Assembly: GCA_026391315.1 (NCBI GenBank)
Contig: JAPLDT010000010.1
Coordinates: forward strand, 1-61,622
Source of the DNA: Bacteroidia bacterium
Lineage (GTDB): Bacteria > Bacteroidota > Bacteroidia > Bacteroidales > Prolixibacteraceae
Direction of reading: 5' to 3'
Length of the DNA: 61,622 nucleotides
The translations under genes were made by a program, and so were the position numbers. This document shows, one piece after another, positions 18,299 to 26,964 of this stretch (position 1 is the first letter of the stretch; every line of letters begins with the position of its first letter). The notes below the pieces were generated by a model that was given only the letters and a program-made list of their open reading frames with translations, was not told the DNA's origin and did not search any database.

Positions 18299-20023
18299 AT
18301 GTATCTATTTCACCGTTTTCTGTTTCGACTCTCTATCCTGCTGATTTTCGCTCCCAATTTAAGTTCTGGTGCAAAAATCAATCATTTGATCAAAGACACT
18401 GATACGAAGGACATTCCAAATCAGGCTAGATCGAGCGAATTCAGGGCAGTTTGGATTGCCACCATCAATAACATAGACTGGCCCTCAAATCCCAACTTAC
18501 CGGTTGAAGCACAAAAAAGTGAATTTTTAAGATTGCTGGATACCTTTCAAAAGTTTAACCTGAATGTGGTCATTCTTCAGGTAAGAGCCGCTTCAGATGC
18601 GTTCTATGAGTCAAAATCAGAACCATGGTCCCAGTTTCTTACCGGCAAACAAGGCAAAGCCCCCAGGCCTTATTATGATCCTTTGGCTTGGGCCATTGAA
18701 ATGTGCCACCAGCGGGGAATGGAGCTTCATGCCTGGTTTAATCCCTTCAGGGTTCGCAATCTGGGATTTTATCCGCTTGATCCCAACAGTTTTGCGTCCA
18801 AACACCCTCAATATGTTAAAGAATTTGACAAAAAATACTTTCTGGATCCTGGATACCCTGAAGTTATCTCACATTTGGTGGAGGTAATTGCTGAAGTAGC
18901 AACTAATTACGATGTAGACGCCATTCTCCTGGATGACTACTTTTACCCCTATCCGGTAGATGGAAAGAAATTCGGAGATGAGAAAAGTTTTGCCAAATAT
19001 GGCCATCATTTTTATCCCAAACGATTGAAAGAGTGGAGAAGGGAAAATATCAACCACTTTATCTCCTCACTGCACGATACCCTGGTACAAGTAAATCCGA
19101 AAATAAAATTCGGCATAAGTCCATTTGGCATTTGGCGGAATAAATCTGTCGATCCAGCTGGTTCTGTTGGACTACGGGGAATGAGCTCCTTTGACGATTT
19201 GTACGCTGATGTTCGCAAATGGCTGATGAATGGATGGATAGATTATGTGATCCCTCAGTTATACTGGGAAAAAGGAAATCATTTCGGCGACTTTACCTCT
19301 TTGGTTCAATGGTGGAGCGAAAATAGTTATGGAAAGCCCCTATACATTGGTCAGGCATTGTACAAATCAACTGCCATGAAGAATGGTTGGGTACAACCGG
19401 ATGAGTTAACCAACCAAATCAATTATTTAAGAACCAACCAAAAAGTCAGAGGATTTGCCTTCTACAGCGCCTCCAACATTCAAAAATTGTCGGCAACCCA
19501 GGTAAAAGCCTTGAGAGGAAACCAACTCAATTCCGTTGCTTCCATAGATGATAACCGTCACATTCCTGTTGTAGCACCACCTACCGTTTCAACCCCGGTA
19601 ACAGCACCACCGACAAAAGCCCAAATCGAAGAACTGATCCGAAAAGAATTTATCCACTCACTCGATTTTAATCCAATTTCCATCCGACCTGAATTGAGTA
19701 CCTTACCAGGAAAAATTACCCTGGTAAAACGGTCCGATGGAAGCAGAATCCTATCCTGGAAAACGGATGAAAATTCAACTTCTGAATGGTACACCCTAGT
19801 TTCATTCAAAAACACTGGAAAAAGAAGATACAAGCAGGTAGTAGAGGAAATTTCAAGATCAGCCGAATTCAATTTATCTGAACAAAAATGGAAAGAGTTG
19901 AAGAAGATGGAACTGTTGCTGGTTTCCAGGGATATAATCAATAAGACGGACCGGTTCTCGAATTTCTTCCATCTAAAAAGGAGAAAAGTAAAACAGACTG
20001 AGAATCCATACAAGCACTCCTGA
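18299..20023 (+). CDS. Exported GHL10-type glycosyl hydrolase-like protein
   Basis: 574 aa from ATG 18299; a TTG at 18278 is the only longer option and would put a charged stretch before the signal peptide (YLFHRFLFRLSILLIFAPNL). The body belongs to the family of bacterial GH10-like proteins (glycosyl hydrolase-like 10): EFRAVWIATINNIDWPS, VILQVRAASDAFYES, GMELHAWFNPFRV, DAILLDDYFYP, FGISPFGIWRN and DYVIPQLYWE form the strands of a TIM barrel. After a Pro/Thr/Val-rich linker near residue 420-445 comes a fibronectin-like C-terminal region. Relatives are thought to act on cell-wall or glycan substrates; the exact bond is unknown. Confidence 0.8.
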   Translation: MYLFHRFLFRLSILLIFAPNLSSGAKINHLIKDTDTKDIPNQARSSEFRAVWIATINNIDWPSNPNLPVEAQKSEFLRLLDTFQKFNLNVVILQVRAASDAFYESKSEPWSQFLTGKQGKAPRPYYDPLAWAIEMCHQRGMELHAWFNPFRVRNLGFYPLDPNSFASKHPQYVKEFDKKYFLDPGYPEVISHLVEVIAEVATNYDVDAILLDDYFYPYPVDGKKFGDEKSFAKYGHHFYPKRLKEWRRENINHFISSLHDTLVQVNPKIKFGISPFGIWRNKSVDPAGSVGLRGMSSFDDLYADVRKWLMNGWIDYVIPQLYWEKGNHFGDFTSLVQWWSENSYGKPLYIGQALYKSTAMKNGWVQPDELTNQINYLRTNQKVRGFAFYSASNIQKLSATQVKALRGNQLNSVASIDDNRHIPVVAPPTVSTPVTAPPTKAQIEELIRKEFIHSLDFNPISIRPELSTLPGKITLVKRSDGSRILSWKTDENSTSEWYTLVSFKNTGKRRYKQVVEEISRSAEFNLSEQKWKELKKMELLLVSRDIINKTDRFSNFFHLKRRKVKQTENPYKHS

Positions 20024-20051
20024 ACCGAAATTAAGTGACAAAAAAGTAAAG

Positions 20052-20089
20052 AAAAAGCCGCCCCTGAACTAACTCAGGAGCGGCTTTTT
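20052..20089. terminator. Bidirectional terminator
   Basis: Two 16-nt arms (20052-20067 and 20074-20089) with one mismatch and a 6-nt loop ACTAAC. The outer parts are A5 and T5, so on either strand the hairpin ends in a T-run. It serves the convergent GHL10 and glutamine synthetase genes. Confidence 0.8.
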
Positions 20090-20110
20090 ACTATTTCAAA
20101 CAAACAGCCT

Positions 20111-22300
20111 TTAGCGTGTAAACAGGAGTTCGCGGTATTTTGGTAAAGGCCACAATTCGTTGTCAACCACAAGTTCAAGTTTATCAATGTGGTAACGGAT
20201 ATCCTCAAGGTATGGTTTAACATTTTGCTCGTAAGCCAATGCTTTTTCCCTTGAATGTTCGATCACATTTGCCACTTTTCTAGCCTCGATCATCTCTTTG
20301 GTCTTGGACTTGATATTGGAAATATGGTTGGAGATCTCTTTAATCAGATCTTTACGTGCTCCGGCAAGTTCATTGAATTCATCATCAGAGAAAATCATCT
20401 TCAACCCTTTGACGTTTTCGATCAACATGGTTTGGTAGGTGATGGCAGTTGGAACGATGTGGTTGATAGCTAAATCACCCAGTACACGGGCCTCAATCTG
20501 AATTTTTTTGATGTATTTCTCATATTCAACTTCCACACGTGCTTCCAGCTCCTTCTCGTTAAAGATACCAAGTGATTCGAATACTTTTCTGGAGCTTTTG
20601 TACAGATAGGCATCCAAAGCAACCGGCACACTTTTGATATTGGTCAAACCACGACGTTCAGCCTCAATTGCCCACTCAGGACTATAACCATTGCCATCGA
20701 AACGAACTGGTTTGCACTCGGTGATGTATCTTTTTAGTACCTGGAAGATTGCTTCGTCCTTTTTAACATTGGCGTCAATCAGTTTGTCAACATCTTTCTT
20801 GAATTGAATCAACTGCGCAGCAACTACCGAATTCAGGGCAATCATTGCTGATGCACAGTTGGCTGAAGAACCAACAGCCCTGAACTCGAATCTGTTGCCG
20901 GTAAAGGCAAAAGGTGAAGTCCTGTTTCTGTCGGTGTTATCCAATAATATTTCTGGAATACGGCCAATATTTAATTTTAGATCCGTTTTTTCATCCGGAG
21001 TCATTTTCTTCTCTCCTACCATCTCCTCTATCTGATCAAGCATAGCGCTTACCTCCGTACCAAGAAAGGTAGAGATAATCGCTGGAGGTGCTTCGTTGGC
21101 TCCCAGTCGGTGAGAGTTGCTTGCTGAAACAATCGAAGCACGAAGTAAGTCCTGGTTATCGTATACAGCTTTGATAGTATTGACAATAAAAGTCAGGAAT
21201 TGAGTATTTGATTTGGGGTTCTTTCCGGGTGAGTATAAATTTACACCGGTATTGGTTGAAAGTGACCAGTTGTTGTGTTTTCCGGAACCATTGATACCTG
21301 AAAATGGTTTCTCATGCAACAACACTCGGAATCCATGGTGACGTGCAATCTTGTTCATCAAATCCATGACCAACTGGTTGTGGTCATTGGCCAGATTAAC
21401 CTCTTCAAAAATCGGGGCCAACTCAAATTGGTTAGGTGCTACCTCATTGTGACGGGTTTTAACCGGAATGCCCAATTTATAGGCTTCATTTTCGAGATCA
21501 ATCATGAACATGGCCACGCGCTCAGGAATCGATGCAAAATAGTGGTCTTCCAACTGCTGGTCCTTTGCAGAAGAGTGTCCCATCAGCGTACGCCCTGTCA
21601 ATACCAGGTCAGGACGAGCAATGAAAAGCGCTTCATCTACCAAAAAATATTCTTGTTCCCACCCAAGATTAGCAGTTACCTGGGTTACATTCTTATCAAA
21701 ATACTGACAAACATCAACTGCAGCTTTGTCAACAGCATTCAATACTTTCAACAAAGGAGCCTTGTAATCCAGCGCCTCACCTGTGTAAGCAATGAAAATA
21801 GTTGGGATACAAAGGGTCGTTCCAACAACGAAAGCCGGTGAAGAGACATCCCATGCGGTATATCCCCTTGCTTCGAAAGTATTTCTGATACCACCACTTG
21901 GAAATGAAGATGCATCAGGTTCTTGTTGCGCCAATAATTTTCCGGGGAAGCTTTCAATAACACCGCCCATTTCGGAATGATCAATAAAAGCATCATGCTT
22001 CTCAGCTGTACCGTCAGTCAAAGGATGAAACCAGTGCGTGTAGTGGGTTGCACCATTTTCGATGGCCCAGGTTTTCATTCCAATTGCGACCTGATCAGCG
22101 ATTTTACGGTCGATTGTAGTTCCATTGTCGATGGCATCACAAATACCCTTGAAAGAATCTTTGGAAAGATATTTCTTCATCTTGGGACGATCGAATACCA
22201 ACATGCCATAATAATCAGATGTCAGATTCTCCTCCCTTTTGACCTCAATAGGCTTGCGCGTCATCAAAATCTCAAGTGCTTTAAATCTAAAAGTTGCCAT
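20111..22300 (-). CDS. glnN: Glutamine synthetase type III
   Basis: Ligates ammonia to glutamate. The protein is 729 aa from the ATG at 22300, the typical size of the GSIII class common in Bacteroidota and far longer than GSI; ten extra residues are possible upstream but do not fit the family start MATFRFKALE. Type III marks include NLGWEQEYFLVD, NGSGKHNNWSLST, SHRLGANEAPPAII and FTGNRFEFRAVGSS. The gene stands alone. About 60-70 nt upstream lies a C-rich box (22359-22372) shared with the ammonium-channel operon, and an AAATTTTG at 22328-22335 on the minus strand resembles a -7 element, which suggests nitrogen control. Confidence 0.93.
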   Translation of the reverse strand: MATFRFKALEILMTRKPIEVKREENLTSDYYGMLVFDRPKMKKYLSKDSFKGICDAIDNGTTIDRKIADQVAIGMKTWAIENGATHYTHWFHPLTDGTAEKHDAFIDHSEMGGVIESFPGKLLAQQEPDASSFPSGGIRNTFEARGYTAWDVSSPAFVVGTTLCIPTIFIAYTGEALDYKAPLLKVLNAVDKAAVDVCQYFDKNVTQVTANLGWEQEYFLVDEALFIARPDLVLTGRTLMGHSSAKDQQLEDHYFASIPERVAMFMIDLENEAYKLGIPVKTRHNEVAPNQFELAPIFEEVNLANDHNQLVMDLMNKIARHHGFRVLLHEKPFSGINGSGKHNNWSLSTNTGVNLYSPGKNPKSNTQFLTFIVNTIKAVYDNQDLLRASIVSASNSHRLGANEAPPAIISTFLGTEVSAMLDQIEEMVGEKKMTPDEKTDLKLNIGRIPEILLDNTDRNRTSPFAFTGNRFEFRAVGSSANCASAMIALNSVVAAQLIQFKKDVDKLIDANVKKDEAIFQVLKRYITECKPVRFDGNGYSPEWAIEAERRGLTNIKSVPVALDAYLYKSSRKVFESLGIFNEKELEARVEVEYEKYIKKIQIEARVLGDLAINHIVPTAITYQTMLIENVKGLKMIFSDDEFNELAGARKDLIKEISNHISNIKSKTKEMIEARKVANVIEHSREKALAYEQNVKPYLEDIRYHIDKLELVVDNELWPLPKYRELLFTR

Positions 22301-22358
22301 AGCTATAATTTTAAAAAATAATAAATGCAAAATTTTCAGCTAAATTACATTTTTTTCC

Positions 22359-22372
22359 ATACCACCCCCCAA
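22359..22372 (+). promoter_or_regulatory. C-rich box upstream of glnN
   Basis: CATACCACCCCCCAA, followed by a T-run. It matches CATACCCCCCCCCAA at 32558-32572 before the PII/ammonium-channel operon in all but one position. It lies just upstream of where the -33 region of glnN would be. Possible binding site of a nitrogen-responsive regulator; unproven. Confidence 0.4.
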
Positions 22373-22482
22373 TTTTTTTGATAAAAAACCACTATTTCAT
22401 GTTTTTTTAACATTGAAATCAATTTTTTATTCAGTATACTCAAAAAATATGTGTTTTTTCTACTTGAAATAATATTTTGAAT

Positions 22483-22516
22483 AAAAATGGCCGATTTTAG
22501 GGAATCGGCCATTTTT
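22483..22516 (-). terminator. Terminator after the M20 dipeptidase gene
   Basis: Perfect 14-bp arms (22483-22496 and 22503-22516) and a 6-nt loop; A5 and T5 flank the GC-rich stem, so it can work on both strands. It lies 19 nt past the stop codon of the leftward dipeptidase gene. Confidence 0.75.
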
Positions 22517-22535
22517 TCTGATACCATCGCAAATT

Positions 22536-23903
22536 TTAACCGTTTTCACCAAAAAAATGATAAAATTGAGTCACACACCTAATTCCATTGAAAAAATTCT
22601 CTAAATGAAAATTTTCATTTGGTGAATGGATCGCGTCTGATTCGAGGCCAAATCCCATCAATATCGTTTTAATACCTAAAACCCTTTCAAATGTAGAGAC
22701 TATCGGAATGCTACCACCGCTTCTGACCGGAACAGGCATCTTTCCATAGACCTTGAAATAGGCCTTTTCAGCAGCCAGATAGGCAGGATGATCAATAGGG
22801 CACAAATATCCCTGTCCGCCATGGTGAATTTTCACATCTACTTTGACAGATTTTGGAGCAATGGATTTAAAGTACTCCTTAAACATCCCGGCTATTTTCT
22901 CATGATCCTGATTGGGCACAAGTCTGCAACTTATCTTTGCATAAGCTTTAGATGGCAGAATGGTTTTGGATCCCTCACCCGTATATCCTCCCCAAATACC
23001 ACAAACATCGAAAGTTGGACGAATTCCGGTACGCTCCCTTGTTGTATATCCCTCCTCTCCCATCAGTTCATCAACCTTGATGGCCTCCTTATATTTGATC
23101 TCATCAAACGGATTCTGAGAGAGTTTCAACCGTTCCTTATTCGAAACCTCAACGACATCATCATAAAATCCGGGAATGGTGATTCGGTTTTGCGCATCTG
23201 TCATTTTCGAAACCATCTTGCACAATTCATTAATCGGATTAGCGACAGCACCCCCATAAAGCCCTGAATGTAAATCCATTTCCGGTCCGGTAACTTCAAC
23301 TTCCCAATAGGCCAACCCCCTTAATCCTGAGGTAATGGAAGGAGTATCTTTGGCTATCATACCTGTATCAGAGACCAGGATAACATCCGCCTTCAGCATC
23401 TCCTTGTGATCTTCACAAAATTTTTTCAGATTCGTGGATCCGATCTCCTCTTCTCCCTCGATCATAAATTTCACATTGCATGGCAACGTTTTACTCCTGA
23501 CAAGATATTCGAATGCCTTGGCATGAATAAAGGACTGTCCTTTGTCATCGTTTGCGCCTCTGGCCCATATTTTCCCATCCCTCACTTCAGGTTCGAATGG
23601 ATCTGAAAGCCACTTTTCGATAGGATCAATTGGCATTACATCCATGTGGGCATAAACCAAAATGGTTGGCACCGACTTGTTGATGATCTTTTCAGCAAAA
23701 ACAACCGGATGTCCAGGTGTTTGATAAATGGTTGCCTGATCGACTCCTGCTTCCAGCAGTATCTTCTTCCAATATTCTGCAGCACGCTGCATATCAGGCT
23801 TATGCTTCACCAGTGAACTGACTGAAGGTATTCGGATCAGGTCAAATAGCTCATTTAAAAATCTTTCCTGATGTATCTTTATGTATTCGTTTATCTGTTC
23901 CAT
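22536..23903 (-). CDS. M20 family dipeptidase
   Basis: A two-zinc cytosolic peptidase of 455 aa, close to carnosinase/PepV-like dipeptidases of Bacteroidota. Metal ligands lie in VYAHMDVMPIDP, WARGANDDKGQS, EGEEEIGS, LVSDTG and, near the C-terminus, DAIHSPNE; the middle ~200 residues form the dimerisation lid. The ATG at 23903 begins MEQINEYIKIHQ and gives the family length; a frame 12 codons longer adds only a lysine-rich stretch. No operon partner. Substrate preference cannot be read. Confidence 0.87.
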   Translation of the reverse strand: MEQINEYIKIHQERFLNELFDLIRIPSVSSLVKHKPDMQRAAEYWKKILLEAGVDQATIYQTPGHPVVFAEKIINKSVPTILVYAHMDVMPIDPIEKWLSDPFEPEVRDGKIWARGANDDKGQSFIHAKAFEYLVRSKTLPCNVKFMIEGEEEIGSTNLKKFCEDHKEMLKADVILVSDTGMIAKDTPSITSGLRGLAYWEVEVTGPEMDLHSGLYGGAVANPINELCKMVSKMTDAQNRITIPGFYDDVVEVSNKERLKLSQNPFDEIKYKEAIKVDELMGEEGYTTRERTGIRPTFDVCGIWGGYTGEGSKTILPSKAYAKISCRLVPNQDHEKIAGMFKEYFKSIAPKSVKVDVKIHHGGQGYLCPIDHPAYLAAEKAYFKVYGKMPVPVRSGGSIPIVSTFERVLGIKTILMGFGLESDAIHSPNENFHLENFFNGIRCVTQFYHFFGENG

Positions 23904-23982
23904 ATTCTTATTTTTCTTTGCTTCAATTAATAATACCAATATGATGTTGTCCTCGGGTCTATACCTTATAAAGACGCAATAT

Positions 23983-24444
23983 TTATAGAATATCTTTCAA
24001 AATATATTTTTCGTCATATCCAATGTTGAATTTTTCCAACATTTCAATATATTCTTCCCTGAATGTTCTTTTTTTGTGATGTTCTTCCTGATTCATAATG
24101 TATTTTACAACATTGTCTATTTGAGAATGGGAATATGAAAATGCTCCATATCCCTCCTGCCAACTAAATTTTCCCTGCACAAGATTTCTACTATTAATCC
24201 ATCTGGAAGATGAACCTTTAATATCCTGAAGCAAGTCCGGTATAAGCTGGTGTGGTTTATAACCGACAAAAACATGTAAGTGGTTGGGCATTCCATTGAT
24301 TGCAATTAGTTTATGCTTGTTATTTTTCACAATGCCAGTAATATATTTGTAGAGTTCATCTTTCCATTCTGATCGAATCAATGACAATCTGTTTTGAACT
24401 GCAAAAACAAATTGAAGGTACATTTGAGTGTTTGTATTTGCCAT
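23983..24444 (-). CDS. RAYT-type Y1 (IS200/IS605-like) transposase
   Basis: A single-domain HUH nuclease of 153 aa. The HUH motif is NHLHVFVG around residues 52-59, and the nucleophile tyrosine is probably that of NVVKYIMNQ near residue 115, followed by EEHHKKRTFREEY. Such proteins cut single-stranded DNA at hairpins. There is no TnpB partner and no clear insertion-sequence ends. Four REP-like palindromes lie directly upstream (24483-24697), the arrangement of REP-associated tyrosine transposases that act on REP sequences in the genome. The frame is intact, so it may be active. Confidence 0.82.
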   Translation of the reverse strand: MANTNTQMYLQFVFAVQNRLSLIRSEWKDELYKYITGIVKNNKHKLIAINGMPNHLHVFVGYKPHQLIPDLLQDIKGSSSRWINSRNLVQGKFSWQEGYGAFSYSHSQIDNVVKYIMNQEEHHKKRTFREEYIEMLEKFNIGYDEKYILKDIL

Positions 24445-24482
24445 AATTAGTCAATAAGGATTAAAATGGTTAATAATATATC

Positions 24483-24697
24483 GTCCCTCCGGGACTCTGA
24501 CTTGAAGATATTCACTTTTTCTATAAATATTTCGTCCCTACGGGACATTGTTTCGATCTGAATTATGTTTGACTTATTCGAAGGTGAATACTTTTGATTG
24601 GTTTCAAATAATTATAAAATTTCTTAGTCTGATCCCGTCAGGGATCGAATATTTGTAGAAATCATTGCATCTATTAACATAAGTCCCGTAGGGATGC
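24483..24697. repeat. Cluster of four REP-like palindromes
   Basis: Four short palindromes with a common core: GTCCCTCCGGGAC at 24483-24495, GTCCCTACGGGAC at 24534-24546, GATCCCGTCAGGGATC at 24631-24646 and GTCCCGTAGGGATGC at 24683-24697. The first two are in one orientation and the last two in the other. The second and third also share an AT-rich flank (TATAAATATTTCG against TACAAATATTCG on the opposite strand), so the repeat unit is larger than the palindrome. They fill most of the 446-nt gap between the transposase gene and the next gene. Confidence 0.75.
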
Positions 24698-24890
24698 AAT
24701 AGGTAAATGATGCGCTAAATCCTTCATTGTTTTACCAAACACTATTGATATTAACAAAAAGATTAATATTTAATATTCAACTTCAGGTTACTAAATTTTA
24801 ATGCAATTTTGCTTAAATTTAGCGGTTTTTTAGCTGATTTTTTAGCTCCATCACTCAATAATTTACTAACGATACAGAATAATAAAGATC

Positions 24891-26204
24891 ATGACGAACA
24901 GTCGAAGAAATTTTATCCGCGACGCAGGTCTAACTGCTTCAGGTTTAGCAGTTCTGCCCAATGTAATGAGTTCCTGCGTTTCGGCAAGTGATAAGGTTGT
25001 TGTAGCCTTAATAGGATGCAAAGGAATGGGATTCAATGATTTAACCGCATTTTTACAACAGCCCGGCGTTGTTTGTGCTGCATTGTGTGATGTGGACAGC
25101 AACATTTTGAACCAACGTGCTGCTGAGGTGGAGAAGATGACTGGGAAAAGGCCTGATTTGTATGAAGATTTCAGAAAGGTAATTGACCGGAAAGATATTG
25201 ATGCCGTTATTGTTGGAACACCTGACCATTGGCATTGCCTGCCGATGATCTATTCCTGTCAGTCAGGAAAGGATGTCTATTGTGAAAAGCCGCTTGGCAG
25301 AACCATCGAGGAGTGCAACCTGATGGTCAAAGCAGCTCACAAATACAAAAGGGTTGTCCAGGTTGGACAATGGCAACGAAGTGATCCGCACTGGAAAAGT
25401 GCGGTAGAATATGTGCACAGCGGAAAGCTTGGCAGGGTTCGTTCCGCCAGGGCCTGGTCTTATGTAGGATGGAAAGGTTCGATTCCTGTTCAACCCGATT
25501 CAGAGGTGCCAGCAGGGGTAAATTACGACATGTGGCTTGGACCTGCCCCCAAACGCCCGTTTAACATCAACCGTTTTCACTTTACCTTCCGTTGGTACTG
25601 GGATTATGCCGGTGGTCTGATGACCGACTGGGGAGTCCACCTGCTCGACTATGCCCTTTTCGGGATGAATCAATATGTTCCTAAATCGGTAATGGCATCA
25701 GGTGGAAAATATGCTTTCCCTACTGATGCAATGCAGACACCTGATACCATGATGGCCATTTATGATTTTGGGGATTTCAATATCGTATGGGACCATACAA
25801 TCGGAATATATGGACAGAATTATGGACGTGGCCACGGTGTTGCCTTTATCGGAGAATATGCTACACTGGTTGTTGACCGGAATGGATGGGTGGTTATGCC
25901 AGAAACCAAAAGTACATCGGCAAAAGCGGACTTTGTACCGGTTCCGCCACAGGGAAGCACAGGTAAAGGTTTGGAGTTGCATGTCAAAAACTTCCTTGAC
26001 TGCATGAAATCAAGAGAAAAACCGAATTGTGATATCGAAATTGGGGCTCATATTGCTCGAATTTCATCACTTGGAAACATAGCGTACCGTCTTGGACGGC
26101 AGGTAAACTGGGATGGGGAGAAACAAAGCTTCAAAAATGATGCCGAAGCAGACCTGTTGATCAAGGCAAATTACAGGGCACCCTGGGAGTTGCCGAAGTT
26201 GTAA
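24891..26204 (+). CDS. Tat-exported Gfo/Idh/MocA oxidoreductase
   Basis: 437 aa with a twin-arginine signal (NSRRNFIRDAG) that ends in VMSSC at residue 29, so it may be a Tat-exported lipoprotein. The nucleotide fold starts VVVALIGCKGMG, and the catalytic EKP motif is present in VYCEKPLGRT, unlike in the homologue at 7764-9014. The C-terminal half holds the substrate domain with MWLGPAPKRPFN and YWDYAGGLMTDWGVHLLD, typical of the large exported subfamily of Bacteroidota. It faces the DUF1080 gene across a strong hairpin. Probable role: oxidation of a sugar or glycoside in the periplasm, possibly at C3. Confidence 0.82.
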   Translation: MTNSRRNFIRDAGLTASGLAVLPNVMSSCVSASDKVVVALIGCKGMGFNDLTAFLQQPGVVCAALCDVDSNILNQRAAEVEKMTGKRPDLYEDFRKVIDRKDIDAVIVGTPDHWHCLPMIYSCQSGKDVYCEKPLGRTIEECNLMVKAAHKYKRVVQVGQWQRSDPHWKSAVEYVHSGKLGRVRSARAWSYVGWKGSIPVQPDSEVPAGVNYDMWLGPAPKRPFNINRFHFTFRWYWDYAGGLMTDWGVHLLDYALFGMNQYVPKSVMASGGKYAFPTDAMQTPDTMMAIYDFGDFNIVWDHTIGIYGQNYGRGHGVAFIGEYATLVVDRNGWVVMPETKSTSAKADFVPVPPQGSTGKGLELHVKNFLDCMKSREKPNCDIEIGAHIARISSLGNIAYRLGRQVNWDGEKQSFKNDAEADLLIKANYRAPWELPKL

Positions 26205-26222
26205 GATTCTAATAAATATCAA

Positions 26223-26283
26223 AACTTTTCCAAAGTTTACGTTACGAGGGAATTTCGCTCGTAACGTAAACTTTGGAAAAGTT
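26223..26283. terminator. Perfect 26-bp inverted repeat between convergent genes
   Basis: Arms 26223-26248 and 26258-26283 match at all 26 positions around a 9-nt loop. Position and symmetry suit a bidirectional terminator, with TTTT on the right and AAAA on the left. The stem is much longer than most terminators and not GC-rich, so it may instead be a palindromic repeat element that took over the terminator role. Confidence 0.65.
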
Positions 26284-26296
26284 GTTTTATTAGTTT

Positions 26297-26896
26297 CTAT
26301 TTTACTTCCCTGTAATACAACTCTTTCGCCTCAATCTTCATCCCGGGATTGTGGCCCTGGATGGCAAAATGTCCTGACTTATATTCTTTGTCGTCGTAAG
26401 TCATCACCAATTTCCCATTGATCCAGAACTGTATGTGTTCACCAACCATCTTAATATGGTATTCGAACCATTCCCCATCTTTGGTCAGCAATTCAGTGGC
26501 TTTCCCGGTAGGTTTACCTGGTTTCCATAGCCAACCGGTATAAGCGTCCTGGTTGTGACAAATCTGTGCTTCATATCCGCGTGGAAAACCATCAATGTTG
26601 TCAGCAGGAGGGTTACATCGGAAATAGAACCCACTGTTGCTTTTTGATCCCGGATCTGAAGAGATCCGAAACATTCCTTTTGCTTCAAAATCGGTACAGG
26701 TTGCATCCGTATAAATATGGCCCATGCCGCCCACGCCAACCATTACCCCATTCTCTACACTCCATTTTGCCTTTCCGTGAACGGTCCATCCGGAAAGATC
26801 TTTGCCGTTGAACAGTGATTTCCATTTCTTTGCTTCACTTTTACCTGTTAAGAGCAGCATACATACAATTAATAATAGTGTTAATTTGCTTTTCAT
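26297..26896 (-). CDS. DUF1080 (3-keto-disaccharide hydrolase-like) exported protein
   Basis: 199 aa: signal peptide (about residues 1-22, ending SEA) and one jelly-roll domain of the DUF1080 family, which is named for 3-keto-disaccharide hydrolase activity. Recognisable parts are WKSLFNGKDLSGW at the start, YTDATCTDFEAKGMFRIS, SNSGFYFRCNPP, RGYEAQICHNQ and GHFAIQGHNPGMKIEAKELYYREV at the end. Such proteins cleave glycosides already oxidised at C3 by Gfo/Idh enzymes, three of which lie within 20 kb. The aldolase gene lies upstream on the same strand, 68 nt away. Function is by family and context. Confidence 0.83.
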   Translation of the reverse strand: MKSKLTLLLIVCMLLLTGKSEAKKWKSLFNGKDLSGWTVHGKAKWSVENGVMVGVGGMGHIYTDATCTDFEAKGMFRISSDPGSKSNSGFYFRCNPPADNIDGFPRGYEAQICHNQDAYTGWLWKPGKPTGKATELLTKDGEWFEYHIKMVGEHIQFWINGKLVMTYDDKEYKSGHFAIQGHNPGMKIEAKELYYREVK

Positions 26897-26964
26897 GTGT
26901 ATTAGTTTTAATGTTGATGGATATAACCCAAAATGGGAAAAAATTAAAAATTACAGATTAAAAA

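Noticed and set aside
22301-22535. Sigma-54 promoter or glutamine riboswitch before glnN
   Set aside because: No TGGCAC-N5-TTGCA pattern and no convincing conserved RNA structure; only the C-rich box and an approximate -7 element are seen.
23983-24444. Complete IS200/IS605 insertion sequence
   Set aside because: No TnpB gene and no defined left or right ends; the palindromes fit REP elements better.
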